In this document: in pieces, positions 42,228 to 51,234 of the stretch
Position numbering within the stretch: the stretch's first letter is position 1
Layout of the letters: every line of letters begins with the position of its first letter
Assembly (NCBI GenBank): GCA_045599645.1
Contig: JAZRWI010000004.1
Span: 162,288-226,287, forward strand
Reading direction: 5' to 3'
From: RUG334 sp045599645
GTDB lineage: Bacteria > Muiribacteriota > Ozemobacteria > Ozemobacterales > Ozemobacteraceae
Length of the DNA stretch: 64,000 nucleotides
Translations under genes and position numbers: made by a program
The notes under the pieces: generated by a model
Seen by the model: only the letters and a program-made list of their open reading frames with translations
The model's database searches: none
Told to the model about the DNA's origin: nothing

Positions 42228-43940
42228 TCAGGCTTTTTTCTGTTCCTTAGCCCAACCATCTTTAAGACCTATTGTTTTATTGAATACTGGCATACCTGGC
42301 TTAGAGTCTTTATCCTTGCAGAAATAGCCGATTCTTATGAACTGAACAGCCTTTTCAATTTCTGAATCAGCACAGGCTGGTTCTACGATAGCATCCTTAA
42401 CGATGGTCAAAGAATTTGGATTAAGGTTTTCCATGAAGTCATGGCCTTCTTCAACCTTGTCTGGATTTGGAACGCTGAACAGATTGTCGAACAAACGAAC
42501 TTCTGCACGAACACCGTATTTTGCAGAAACCCACTGAATTGTGCCTTTTACACGGCGACCGTCTGGTGAAGAACCACCACGGCTTTCCGGGTCATAATCA
42601 CAATGAAGTTCAACGATATTGCCTTCAGCATCCTTGATGATGTCTGTAAGCTTGATGTAATAGGCGTGTTTCAAGCGAACTTCGATACCAGGTGCAAGTC
42701 TGAAATACTTCTTTGGAGGATTTTCCATGAAATCGTCACGGTCAATGTAAAGTTCTTTTGTGAACTTAACCTTACGAGTTCCTGCATTTGGATCTTCCGG
42801 GTTATTGTCAGCGTCAAATTCTTCGGTCAAATCTTCTGGATAGTTATTAAGAACTACTTTCAGAGGATTAACAATACCCATGAAGCGTGTAGCATGCTTG
42901 TTAAGGTCTTCTCTGATACAGTTTTCAAGCTGAGCAAATTCTACAGTGCTGTTAGCCTTTGAAACGCCGATGCGTTCACAGAAATCTACGATAGCTGCAG
43001 CTGTATAGCCACGTCTTCTCATACCGCAGATAGTAGGCATTCTTGGGTCATCCCAGCCCATTACCTTATTCTGGAGAACTAGTTCTCTGAGCTTTCTCTT
43101 GCTCATTACAGTATAGGTAAGGTTCAATCTTGCAAATTCATACTGATGTGGTTCTGCTGGAACTGGCAGAGTCTTGATGAACCAGTCATACAGAGGTCTG
43201 TGGTCCTGGAATTCAAGAGTGCAGATAGAATGAGTGATGTGTTCGATAGAATCTGACTGACCGTGAGCAAAGTCATACATTGGGTAGATGCACCATTTGT
43301 CACCTGTTCTTGGGTGCTTTTCATGAAGAATACGATACATTACCGGGTCACGGAAATTGATATTTGGAGAAGCCATATCAATCTTTGCGCGGAGAACCTT
43401 TTCACCATTAGCGAATTCGCCCTTCTTCATTCTTTCAAAGAGGTCGAGGTTTTCTTCAACGCTTCTGTCGCGCCATGGAGAATTTTTGCCTGGTTCAGTG
43501 AGAGTGCCACGGGTTTCTCTAATCTGGTCTGCATTCTGGTCATCAACATATGCAAGACCGTTCTTAATCATATAAACAGCCCAATCATAGAGCTGATCAT
43601 AATAATCAGAAGCATAATATTCGTGTTCGCCCCATTCACAGCCGAGCCATCTGAGGTCGTTGCGAATGCCGTCCATGAATTCCTGATCTTCCTTAACTGG
43701 GTTTGTATCGTCGAAACGAAGGTGGAATTCACCATTATAGTCACGTGCCATACCGTAGTCTACGCAAATTGCTTTTGCATGGCCGATATGAACATAGCCG
43801 TTTGGTTCTGGTGGAAATCTGGTTACAACTTTTTTAATCTTGCCAGACTTGAGGTCTTCTTCAATAATGTCGCGAATAAAATTAGAGGGTTTAACTGGAG
43901 CGGTAACTTCAGTAGTGTTTGTAGTTTCTTCTGAGCTCAT
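42228..43940 (-). CDS. glnS: Glutaminyl-tRNA synthetase
   Basis: 570 aa class I aminoacyl-tRNA synthetase. Signature PPEPNGYVHIGHAK near residue 45 is the GlnRS-type HIGH motif; VMSKRKL is the KMSKS loop; the LRFDDTNPVKE block and the C-terminal anticodon-binding beta-barrels (RLKHAYYI, YDPESRGGSS, RGTIQWVSA-like) are present, so it is GlnRS rather than a GluRS. I start at the ATG at 43940, which has GGGGA 8 bases upstream; a further start at 43982 would add 14 residues with no ribosome site. Single gene with its own terminator. Confidence 0.93.
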   Translation of the reverse strand: MSSEETTNTTEVTAPVKPSNFIRDIIEEDLKSGKIKKVVTRFPPEPNGYVHIGHAKAICVDYGMARDYNGEFHLRFDDTNPVKEDQEFMDGIRNDLRWLGCEWGEHEYYASDYYDQLYDWAVYMIKNGLAYVDDQNADQIRETRGTLTEPGKNSPWRDRSVEENLDLFERMKKGEFANGEKVLRAKIDMASPNINFRDPVMYRILHEKHPRTGDKWCIYPMYDFAHGQSDSIEHITHSICTLEFQDHRPLYDWFIKTLPVPAEPHQYEFARLNLTYTVMSKRKLRELVLQNKVMGWDDPRMPTICGMRRRGYTAAAIVDFCERIGVSKANSTVEFAQLENCIREDLNKHATRFMGIVNPLKVVLNNYPEDLTEEFDADNNPEDPNAGTRKVKFTKELYIDRDDFMENPPKKYFRLAPGIEVRLKHAYYIKLTDIIKDAEGNIVELHCDYDPESRGGSSPDGRRVKGTIQWVSAKYGVRAEVRLFDNLFSVPNPDKVEEGHDFMENLNPNSLTIVKDAIVEPACADSEIEKAVQFIRIGYFCKDKDSKPGMPVFNKTIGLKDGWAKEQKKA

Positions 43941-44125
43941 CTTTTTCCCCAATAAGTGAATTAAGTGCAAATATGCTACCACAAACGCCTCAATATTTCA
44001 ACACCCCGCCCATTAAGTCGGAAGTCGAAAAACAACCCTCAACTTAACAAATGGAAATTAGTTGAATTATTGGGCAAATTCGTCTAGATTATTGGACTGA
44101 AAAATAAAGAAAATCGGTGAAATTT

Positions 44126-44764
44126 ATGAAAAATGAAATTGCATGGCAGTGTGGTGAAAACGGCGAACTTCCAATGATCCTAGACGAAAAAGGCCTCGGA
44201 TTGAAAGGTTCAGCCAAATTCTTTTTCTATTTCTGTTCAATTATTTCCCTGCTATCAATGCTGTGGGTAATTGCAATATCTATTGGCGTGTTTGCAGCAA
44301 CCAAAGAAGACCCCACCCTTCCAACCTATTACCCAATGGTTTCTGTTGGTTGTATTGCATTGAGTATGATGTGCATCAACACTCTTGTTAAATTCTACCG
44401 CGATAAACTTAAATATGAAAAACATGTAGAAATTGACAAAGGCACAATCAAATATCACGAACTCATTAACGAAACCAGATGCACTGACTGGACAGAAAAA
44501 ATAAGAAAATATGAAGCGGTCGAACTTCGCCATTATAATTACCGTGGTGTAAGCTCCTGGTATATTTTCCTTTCACACAATGAAAAAGACCGCAGAGTAG
44601 TTCTCTTTGCCCCGGAATATAAATTCCGCACAGCAACTGAAGAAACCAAACGCGAAACCTTAGATTTTTACAGCAAGCTTTTCGATCTTCCAGCTTTATA
44701 CCTAGACCTTGAAGCGAGCTACAAAAAGTCTGAAGAAGAATCAGCAAAGAAGAAAGAATCATGA
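44126..44764 (+). CDS. Membrane protein of unknown function
   Basis: 212 aa. Two membrane segments (about residues 31-55 and 70-90) near the N-terminus, then a cytoplasmic domain with a YRGVSSWYIFLSHN motif and a lysine/glutamate-rich tail. It resembles the general layout of small membrane proteins with a PH-like domain, but I cannot name the family. I chose the ATG at 44126; a GTG 9 bases before would fuse into the ribosome site. Its stop overlaps the next start (ATGA at 44761), so it is coupled to the flavin-binding protein gene. Confidence 0.55.
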   Translation: MKNEIAWQCGENGELPMILDEKGLGLKGSAKFFFYFCSIISLLSMLWVIAISIGVFAATKEDPTLPTYYPMVSVGCIALSMMCINTLVKFYRDKLKYEKHVEIDKGTIKYHELINETRCTDWTEKIRKYEAVELRHYNYRGVSSWYIFLSHNEKDRRVVLFAPEYKFRTATEETKRETLDFYSKLFDLPALYLDLEASYKKSEEESAKKKES

Positions 44765-45327
44765 ACAATAAAGTAACCTGGAAACCCGGCACAATGCTTT
44801 CACCAGTGCCTGTTGTCATGGTAACCTGTCAGGGCAACGACAATAAACCGAATATAATCACAATCGGCTGGGTTGGAACAATCAATTCCGAACCACCTAT
44901 GGTTTCAATCTCTGTAAGACCTTCCCGCCATTCCTATAAGCTCATTAAGGAAAGCGGAGAATTCGTCATTAACATTCCAAGCAAGAAGCTGGCTCGCGAA
45001 ACTGACCTTTGTGGTGTTATTTCCGGCAGCAAGGAAGACAAATTCCATGAAACCGGTTTAACCGCTGGCAAAAGTAACACAGTAAAGACTCCAATCATCA
45101 TGGAATGCCCACTGAGCCTTGAATGTAAGGTTAAGCAGGAAATACCTCTTGGTTCGCACAATATGTTCCTCGCAGAAATCACTTCTGTTCAGGTTTCAAA
45201 AGAATTCGTAGACAAAGAAGGAAAGTTCGACCAGACCAAGGCTGATTTACTCGGTTATTCACACGGCACATATGTTGCCCTTGGAAAGCAGCTTGGAACC
45301 TTCGGCTTCAGTGTAAAAAAGAAATGA
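44761..45327 (+). CDS. Flavoredoxin-like protein (flavin reductase-like domain)
   Basis: 188 aa. FMN-binding split-barrel of the flavin reductase-like/flavoredoxin group: VTCQGNDNKPNIITIGWVGTIN, the SVRPSRHSYKLIKESGEFVINIPS block, and GSHNMFLAEITSV are the family hallmarks. In anaerobes such proteins act as electron carriers or FMN reductases. Overlaps the genes before and after it by 4 bases each, making a coupled three-gene unit with the FAD oxidoreductase that follows. Confidence 0.85.
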   Translation: MNNKVTWKPGTMLSPVPVVMVTCQGNDNKPNIITIGWVGTINSEPPMVSISVRPSRHSYKLIKESGEFVINIPSKKLARETDLCGVISGSKEDKFHETGLTAGKSNTVKTPIIMECPLSLECKVKQEIPLGSHNMFLAEITSVQVSKEFVDKEGKFDQTKADLLGYSHGTYVALGKQLGTFGFSVKKK

Positions 45328-46550
45328 TAAGAAAAAGCGTAATAGTAATCGGTGCTGGTCCTGCTGGCCTTATGGCAGCTATAACCGCAGCAGATGCCGG
45401 CTATGTTGTAACTGTATTCGAGTCAATGCCAAAGCCTTTAAGAAAGCTTGGAATCTCAGGCAAAGGCCGCGGTAATCTTACCAACACCTGCTCTTACGAC
45501 CAATTCTTGATGCATTTTAATAATCGTGGCCGTTTTTTAAAGACTGCCTTCAAAAAGTTCTTCAACACTGACCTTGTAGCATTTTTAAAAAAGGAAGGCC
45601 TTGAAACTAACGAAGAACGCGGTGGCAGAGTATTTACAGCATCCGGTCATGCTACTGATGCCGTAAACTGCCTGCATAAGGCAGCTTTAAAGCGTGGCAT
45701 AACCATCAAAACAGGAACTCCGGTAAAGGAACTTCTTATTAAAGATGGAGTCTGCACAGGCATTTCCACTGGTAGTCTTAAATTTTACGCAAGCAAAGTT
45801 GTTCTAGCAACTGGCGGTTTGTCATATCCAGCAACCGGTTCTACTGGTGATGGCCTTAAATTTGCCAAAGCATTGGGTCACACTATTGTAAAGCCGTTGC
45901 CATCACTTTGCGGATTGAAACCATCTGAAGCTTTACCACCATATCTCGAAGGAGTAAACCCAAGAAATATTGGTGTTCAACTTTTTATAGACGGGAAAAA
46001 AGCTGGCGAAGAATTTGGCGAAATGCTTTTCCAGGACGGATATCTAGCGGGACCTGTCATGATTACCCTAAGTAGAATCGCAGTTCCAGCACTTGATAAA
46101 GGCAGTAAATGCGAGGTTGTTATTGATCTTAAGCCAGCCTTAGACCATCAGAAGCTTGATGCACGTCTATTAAGAGATATTGCAGAAAAGAAAGACGGTC
46201 GTTTTATTGATATCGTGGGCGGCTTATTACCAGGCGGTTTGCGTCAGTATTGCATAAAAAGTCTTAGACTAAATACAACCTGCAAAGCAGACCAGGCCAA
46301 GGCCGAAGATAGAAAAAAGCTAAGAATGTGGCTAAAAGAACTGAAGTTTGAAATGGTTGGTCATGCTCCGTGGGAACAGGCCATTGTCACTGCCGGTGGC
46401 ATTTCAACCAGAGAAATAGACCCAACCACAATGGAATCAAAGCTTGTAAAGAATCTTTTCTTTGCCGGTGAAATAATCGACATTGATGCTGATACAGGCG
46501 GATTTAACCTTCAGGCAGCTTTTTCAACCGGATATCTGGCTGGTCAGTAA
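45324..46550 (+). CDS. HI0933/BaiN-family FAD-dependent oxidoreductase
   Basis: 408 aa. Rossmann FAD motif IGAGPAGLMAAITAADAG near the N-terminus, then the HI0933 hallmark RKLGISGKGRGNLTN, the LATGGLSYPATGSTGDG block, and the C-terminal GGISTREIDPTTMES...AGEIIDIDADTGGFNLQ. Family members are annotated as aminoacetone oxidases or bile-acid 'BaiN' enzymes; the true substrate is unknown. The start overlaps the flavoredoxin stop (ATGA). Its last 27 bases overlap the 3' end of the minus-strand FAD protein at 46524. Confidence 0.9.
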   Translation: MIRKSVIVIGAGPAGLMAAITAADAGYVVTVFESMPKPLRKLGISGKGRGNLTNTCSYDQFLMHFNNRGRFLKTAFKKFFNTDLVAFLKKEGLETNEERGGRVFTASGHATDAVNCLHKAALKRGITIKTGTPVKELLIKDGVCTGISTGSLKFYASKVVLATGGLSYPATGSTGDGLKFAKALGHTIVKPLPSLCGLKPSEALPPYLEGVNPRNIGVQLFIDGKKAGEEFGEMLFQDGYLAGPVMITLSRIAVPALDKGSKCEVVIDLKPALDHQKLDARLLRDIAEKKDGRFIDIVGGLLPGGLRQYCIKSLRLNTTCKADQAKAEDRKKLRMWLKELKFEMVGHAPWEQAIVTAGGISTREIDPTTMESKLVKNLFFAGEIIDIDADTGGFNLQAAFSTGYLAGQ

Positions 46551-48143
46551 TAGTACTTCGGCGGTTTTCATGCCGTCGACGGCAGAACTGACGATTCCGC
46601 CTGCATAGCCAGCGCCTTCACCAACGGGATACAAGCCTATGATATTTGGAGACTGGCCGTTATCATCGCGTAAAATTCTAACAGGACTTGAAGTTCTTGT
46701 TTCAGCGGCATAAATAACTGCGTCATCAGAATTTACATCATTAAGTTCCTTCAGCATGTGGGGAATCTGATGTCTCAATGTATCTGTAACAAATTTTGGC
46801 AGAATCTTGTCGAAATCAGCAGGAACTGAGCGTGGGCACGAACGGCCTTCCGGCAAATTTCCCGAAACCTTATTATTTAGAAAGTCTTTCAACTTCAATG
46901 CAGGAACAGTAAAATCACTGCCGCCGGCAACAAAGGCTTTTTCCTCAATATCTCTCTGGAAGCTGATGCCTGCAAGAACAGGATATTTTTCAGTATTTTC
47001 AACTGCAGTATAATCTTCAGGTTCGACAGGCACAGTAAATGCAGCGTTTCCATATTTTGCTTCGCGCTTTGAAAGGCTCATACCATTAGTCGTCAGGCCT
47101 TTTTCATCGTTTGCGCATGCTATAACCTGTCCGCCCGGACACATACAGAATGTGTAACAGGCTCTAACCCCATCTTCAGACTTGCGTGTAAGCTTGTAAC
47201 TAGCAGCGCCAAGCTTTACATTTTCTGCGAATTTTCTGAATTGTGACTTATTAATCTGTTTCTGTGGGACTTCGAGACGGATGCCAACAGCTATTGGCTT
47301 AGATTCCATGGCAGCATTCAAAGCAGCTAATGTTCTATAGACATCTCTTGCACTGTGACCAGTACACAAAAGCAGATTATCTGTTTTAATTACTTCATCA
47401 CCGGCTTTTACAGAAACTACTTTATTGTTTTCAAGATTAATTTCTGTAACAGTGGTGTTGTAGCGGATTTCGCCACCATTAGAAATTATTTCATTTCTGA
47501 GATTTGGAATAATTTTTAACAGCGTATCGCTACCCAAGTGAGGTTCTGCTTCAATCAATATTTCTGGATTAGCACCAGCTTTTACTAATTCTTCAAAGAA
47601 AATTCTAATGCGTCTGCGATCTTTGCTGCGGGCAGTCAACTTGCCGTCAGAAAACAACCCGGCGCCGCCTTCCCCAAATAGAACGTTATTTTCGAGATTC
47701 AACTTGCCAGACTGCCAGAAAGCGTCAACAATATTATGACGTTCTTCAGCCTTGCTTCCTCGTTCGATAAGAATTGGTCTGGCACCGCCTCTTGCAAGGA
47801 CGATGGCTGCCATTAACCCGGCAGGGCCTGCACCAACAACAACAGGTCTATTAGCCAGTTTCTTGCATTTGGTATAATCAAAATCAGCTTCTACATTCTT
47901 AGCGTCAATTTTTTCAACATTTGATGGAAGGCGCTTCATATTGAGCTTGCCAACATAGTCTACTTCAACTGACAGTATATATACAGGAGCATTTCTCCAG
48001 GGGCGCGCATCAAGACTTCGTCTTATGACTTCACATTTACGGATGTCTTTGGTATTACCGCCAAGACGGGAAGCAACGGCATTTACAACCATAGCCTGAT
48101 TATATTCTAATGCAATTTCAATCTGTCTGACTAATAATTTCAT
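46524..48143 (-). CDS. COG2509-type FAD-dependent oxidoreductase
   Basis: 539 aa. An N-terminal ACT-like or ferredoxin-like region of about 90 residues precedes the FAD motif VVGAGPAGLMAAIVLARGG. Further marks of this group: NNVLFGEGGAGLFSDGKLTAR, FCMCPGGQVIACA, and the C-terminal GLYPVGEGAGYAGGIVSSAVDG. Uncharacterised dehydrogenase family. It is convergent with the HI0933 gene and overlaps it by 27 bases. Four bases upstream of its stop side is the xthA unit: the exonuclease gene ends 3 bases before this gene's start, so they share a transcript. Confidence 0.88.
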   Translation of the reverse strand: MKLLVRQIEIALEYNQAMVVNAVASRLGGNTKDIRKCEVIRRSLDARPWRNAPVYILSVEVDYVGKLNMKRLPSNVEKIDAKNVEADFDYTKCKKLANRPVVVGAGPAGLMAAIVLARGGARPILIERGSKAEERHNIVDAFWQSGKLNLENNVLFGEGGAGLFSDGKLTARSKDRRRIRIFFEELVKAGANPEILIEAEPHLGSDTLLKIIPNLRNEIISNGGEIRYNTTVTEINLENNKVVSVKAGDEVIKTDNLLLCTGHSARDVYRTLAALNAAMESKPIAVGIRLEVPQKQINKSQFRKFAENVKLGAASYKLTRKSEDGVRACYTFCMCPGGQVIACANDEKGLTTNGMSLSKREAKYGNAAFTVPVEPEDYTAVENTEKYPVLAGISFQRDIEEKAFVAGGSDFTVPALKLKDFLNNKVSGNLPEGRSCPRSVPADFDKILPKFVTDTLRHQIPHMLKELNDVNSDDAVIYAAETRTSSPVRILRDDNGQSPNIIGLYPVGEGAGYAGGIVSSAVDGMKTAEVLLLTSQISG

Positions 48144-48146
48144 AAT

Positions 48147-48953
48147 TTAAAATTCTGCAATGACCGGGCAGTGGTCTGAAGGCTTTTCCATACCACGGAT
48201 TTCGTGGTCTATTTCTACACTTTTGCAATGTTCAAGAACATTCTTAGTGCCCAACAACAAATCAAGTCTTAAACCATGCTTGGGTTCTGATTCAAAGCCT
48301 GCACTGCGATAATCAAACCAGCTAAGCTTTGTTGAATCCGGATACTTTTCTCTATAAAGCTCAAAAGTGCCCCAGTCCATCAAAGCTTGAACCCATTCGC
48401 GTTCTTCTGGCAAAAAGCTGCATTTACCAGTTCTCAGCCAGCGCTTGGCATTCTGTTCGCCGATACCTATGTCTTTATCTGTCGGAGCAACATTCATATC
48501 ACCAACAATTAGAACATTGTCTGTTGGCTTATATTCATTTTTCAGAAGTGCTAACAAGTCAGCATAAAACTTCTGCTTGCATGGAAATTTTTCTGGATGG
48601 TCTCTTGATTCGCCCTGTGGGAAATAGCCGTCCATGAATGTCAGCTTCTTGCCATCAACGAAATCATATTCTACAGCAATGAAACGTCTTTGGGCTTTTT
48701 CATCGTCTGTTGCAAAACCCTTCTGGACTTTTGCCGGTTTCACCTTAGAAAGAATAGCAACACCGTGATAGCCTTTCTGACCGAACATTTCTGCATGATA
48801 GCCCATGGCTTCGATTTCCTTGGTTGGAAAAGCATCATCCATGCATTTTGTTTCCTGAAGCGCAATAAGGTCTGGTGTATATTTATCAACCAAAGCCTTT
48901 ATCTGGTGCAAACGCGATCTAATACCATTAACGTTAAATGTTGCAATTTTCAT
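48147..48953 (-). CDS. xthA: Exodeoxyribonuclease III / AP endonuclease
   Basis: 268 aa. Base-excision-repair nuclease cutting at abasic sites and trimming 3' ends. All family motifs are seen: KIATFNVNGIRSR, LQETKCMDD (metal glutamate), HGVAILSK, GDMNVAPTDKDIG, DYRSAG and SDHCPVIAEF (catalytic Asp-His). I start at the ATG at 48953, 6 bases after AAAGGGG, not the TTG at 48974. Co-directional with the COG2509 gene 3 bases downstream. Confidence 0.92.
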   Translation of the reverse strand: MKIATFNVNGIRSRLHQIKALVDKYTPDLIALQETKCMDDAFPTKEIEAMGYHAEMFGQKGYHGVAILSKVKPAKVQKGFATDDEKAQRRFIAVEYDFVDGKKLTFMDGYFPQGESRDHPEKFPCKQKFYADLLALLKNEYKPTDNVLIVGDMNVAPTDKDIGIGEQNAKRWLRTGKCSFLPEEREWVQALMDWGTFELYREKYPDSTKLSWFDYRSAGFESEPKHGLRLDLLLGTKNVLEHCKSVEIDHEIRGMEKPSDHCPVIAEF

Positions 48954-48998
48954 GTGGAACCCCTTTGTTTCCAATGTTCCAGCTTTATGCTGTATTAA

Positions 48999-49050
48999 CC
49001 CTCATCCGTCATGCATTGCGTGCCACCTTCCCCCGAGCACGGAGGAAGGC
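48999..49050. repeat. Degenerate copy of the B-type repeat seen at 24 kb
   Basis: On the minus strand this reads as the same module: GGAAGGTGGC, a short hairpin, then GACGGATGAG. It lies between xthA and hslO. The GC-rich core differs (CGAGCACGG instead of CACATGG). Confidence 0.6.
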
Positions 49051-49080
49051 TCTTTGACGAGCTTTCAAGCTTTCTGATTT

Positions 49081-49953
49081 TCATGCTTTCTGCTTGTTTC
49101 TGAGCATTGCTACTACTTCTTCGGTTTTGATGCGGTAAGTAGTACTGCAGAACTGGCAGGAAACTTCTGGTTCTTCACGCTTTTCAATGATTTCTGTCAA
49201 TTCTTCAACCGGCAGGCAGGAAATAGAATAAATTACCTTTTCACGGCTACAGGTGCAGTTTGCAGAAAGTGGTCTGCATTCAACAATCTGAATATCAGTA
49301 AGTCCAAGGCTATTAGAAATAGTCTTTATATCAACATTCTGTGCCAAAGCTTTTTCTATAGTGTGATCATTCAGCTTTTCAAGCATTGGAACAAATTCTT
49401 CACAGTTTGCATCCTTATTTCTTGAAAGACGAATACCACAGGCTCTGCTCAGATAAAAATTCTGGCTCTTTACTACAACTTCAATACCTGTTGGTGTGTT
49501 CTTTCTGTCGTTGAAATAGCGGGCCAAAGCATGCTTGAAAACAAATGGATCGCAGCGTATCTGCTGATTATCAAGCATCATTCTGCTATTATGGCGAATA
49601 ACAGTCATTTCACCTGCTTCGCCTACGATATCGCTAACTTTGGAATCTTCCTTTTCGTCAAATTCCTTTAAAAGCTTAATCTGGGTATAACCACGAAGAT
49701 TACCATCACGACTGGCATCAGCAACACATCCGGTTACGGGGCCAGTAACTCTTACCTGAACAGAAACCTTTTCATCTTTGTCGCCAAGGTCTGCAGACAA
49801 AAGTGCAGCAGCAACAAGAGATTCCCCAAGGAATCTTCCGGCAGCCGGGCCGGAAAGGTGCTTCTGTTCCAGTTTCTTAGCAGCTTCAGTAACATCAACA
49901 AAGGTTAATGAAACTCCCTTAGATGGTGAATATGCATATATCAGTTGATCCAT
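49081..49953 (-). CDS. hslO: Hsp33, redox-regulated chaperone
   Basis: 290 aa. Holdase chaperone switched on by oxidation. The N-terminal core has SGPAAGRFLGESLVAAALL and the GPVTGCVADASRDGNLRGY loop; the C-terminal redox switch has the four zinc cysteines in the pattern CTC...CQFC (NCTCSR and VSCQFC). Length and motif spacing are normal. Promoter upstream. A stress protein in an otherwise anaerobic-looking genome points to exposure to oxidants. Confidence 0.93.
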   Translation of the reverse strand: MDQLIYAYSPSKGVSLTFVDVTEAAKKLEQKHLSGPAAGRFLGESLVAAALLSADLGDKDEKVSVQVRVTGPVTGCVADASRDGNLRGYTQIKLLKEFDEKEDSKVSDIVGEAGEMTVIRHNSRMMLDNQQIRCDPFVFKHALARYFNDRKNTPTGIEVVVKSQNFYLSRACGIRLSRNKDANCEEFVPMLEKLNDHTIEKALAQNVDIKTISNSLGLTDIQIVECRPLSANCTCSREKVIYSISCLPVEELTEIIEKREEPEVSCQFCSTTYRIKTEEVVAMLRNKQKA

Positions 49954-49983
49954 TTGTTATGCGTCCTTTATTTGTTTTGCGTG

Positions 49984-50012
49984 ATTATAATGTATTGAAG
50001 CAAAAAAAACAA
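49984..50012 (-). promoter_or_regulatory. Promoter of hslO
   Basis: On the minus strand: TTGTTT (50007-50012), 17-base spacer, TATAAT (49984-49989), 30 bases before the ATG at 49953. Confidence 0.6.
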
Positions 50013-50072
50013 GTTACTATGCAATAAGACTAACAATAAATATCTCAGCGCTGATAATAATAGTTTCGTTTA

Positions 50073-50217
50073 AGGCTGTCTAAAAACTCGATTTTGTGCA
50101 CTCAAAACAAGTTTCTTCTAAAATCAAAACCCTCCCTACCCTCCCTTGAAAAGGGAGGTTTTTAGGAGTCTACTGTACATTGGGATTTTTACAAATTTCT
50201 GGTCTTGGGACAACCTC
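50073..50217. mobile_element. MITE-like repeat, copy 1
   Basis: About 145 bases starting AAGGCTGTCTAAAAACT and ending GGGACAACCTC, with an internal CCTCCC/GGGAGG hairpin. Nearly identical to the copies at 50225 and 54716. Non-coding; the left end is intact but the right end is diverged from the inverted repeat. Confidence 0.8.
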
Positions 50218-50224
50218 TTGAAAA

Positions 50225-50370
50225 GAGGCTGTCTAAAAACTCGATTTTATGCACTCAAAACAAGTTTCTTCTAAATTCAAAACCCTCCCTGCCCTCCCTT
50301 GAAAAGGGAGGTTTTTAGGAATCTACTGTAGATCCGGATTTTTACAAATTTCTGGTTTTGGGACAACCTT
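50225..50370. mobile_element. MITE-like repeat, copy 2
   Basis: Same element as copy 1 in the same orientation, beginning GAGGCTGTCTAAAAACT, 8 bases after it. The right end reads GGGACAACCTT. Copies 1 and 2 differ at only scattered positions. Confidence 0.8.
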
Positions 50371-50411
50371 CGTTTAAGAGTGCAAACAGTTAAATTTTCG
50401 TTTGTGCAGGC

Positions 50412-50816
50412 TTATTCTGAATAAACACCTATAATCAGTTTGCGGATGCGCGGTCCATCAAATTCACAGAAGAAAATACCCTGCCAGGTTCCAAGAACAA
50501 GCCTTGAATCTTCAACCATGAATGTATGACTTGTTCCCATAAAGCTTGATTTGGTGTGAGCAGCGCTGTTGCCTTCTGCGTGACCGTCAAGCGGGTCATT
50601 AACAGGGAAGACGTTTTCCAGTCTTCTAAGAATGTCGCGACCGACATTCGGGTCTGTGTTTTCGTTAACTGTTAAACCAGCAGTTGTATGTGGAACGGAA
50701 ACAATAACAAAACCGTCTCTGATTCCTGAATCAGCAACAGCCTTCTGAACCAAATCGGTTACGTTTACCATCTGCTGAGCAGAAGTAGTTCTTACAGTTT
50801 CCTGATATATCATCAT
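50412..50816 (-). CDS. YjbQ family protein (UPF0047)
   Basis: 134 aa. Signatures VSVPHTTAGLTVNEN, the central LENVFPVNDPLDGHAEGNSAAHTKSSFMG and the closing LVLGTWQGIFFCEFDGPRIRK. These conserved histidines and glutamate are thought to form an active site; some members show secondary thiamine-phosphate synthase activity but the native role is unclear. Its start overlaps the upstream NFACT-R gene's stop (ATGA at 50813-50816), so the two are co-translated. Confidence 0.9.
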   Translation of the reverse strand: MMIYQETVRTTSAQQMVNVTDLVQKAVADSGIRDGFVIVSVPHTTAGLTVNENTDPNVGRDILRRLENVFPVNDPLDGHAEGNSAAHTKSSFMGTSHTFMVEDSRLVLGTWQGIFFCEFDGPRIRKLIIGVYSE

Positions 50817-51214
50817 TCTTCTCCGTTAATATCCGGCAGACAGGGTCTGACCTTTAATGTTTTTTCTTTCGTGATATTTACTGTGCCTGTGGGAACACCC
50901 TTTGGCTTAGTGACATATTTTGCCTGGGTTACAGAAACCGGCGCAATACCAGCGGTTTTGTATTTACTCTGATAGCAAGCCACAGAAGCAGCTATTTCCA
51001 AGGTCTTCTTATCCGGTTCCGCACCACTCAGAGAACGAAGAAGAACGTGACTACCGGGCACCCCGTGGGAGTGAAACCAGTAGTCGTTTGGACCCGCAAC
51101 CTTGAAGCTGATGAAATCGTTATCCTTAGCAGTTTTCCCCGCTATAATAACGAAGTCATCATTTAATTTGTAAATATTAGCATTTTTCTTAAGTGTATCT
51201 AAGTCTGTAATCAT
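50813..51214 (-). CDS. Stand-alone NFACT-R (DUF814) RNA-binding domain protein
   Basis: 133 aa. Contains only the C-terminal NFACT-R domain (VAGPNDYWFHSHGVPGSHVLLR, EIAASVACYQSKYK, and GTVNITKEKTLKVRP). In full-length NFACT/RqcH proteins this domain binds tRNA at stalled 60S/50S subunits; here the N-terminal NFACT-N, the coiled coil and the remaining domains are absent, so it cannot do the complete RqcH reaction by itself. Overlaps YjbQ by 4 bases. Confidence 0.88.
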   Translation of the reverse strand: MITDLDTLKKNANIYKLNDDFVIIAGKTAKDNDFISFKVAGPNDYWFHSHGVPGSHVLLRSLSGAEPDKKTLEIAASVACYQSKYKTAGIAPVSVTQAKYVTKPKGVPTGTVNITKEKTLKVRPCLPDINGEE

Positions 51215-51234
51215 GATAAATGCTTACATTTTAA

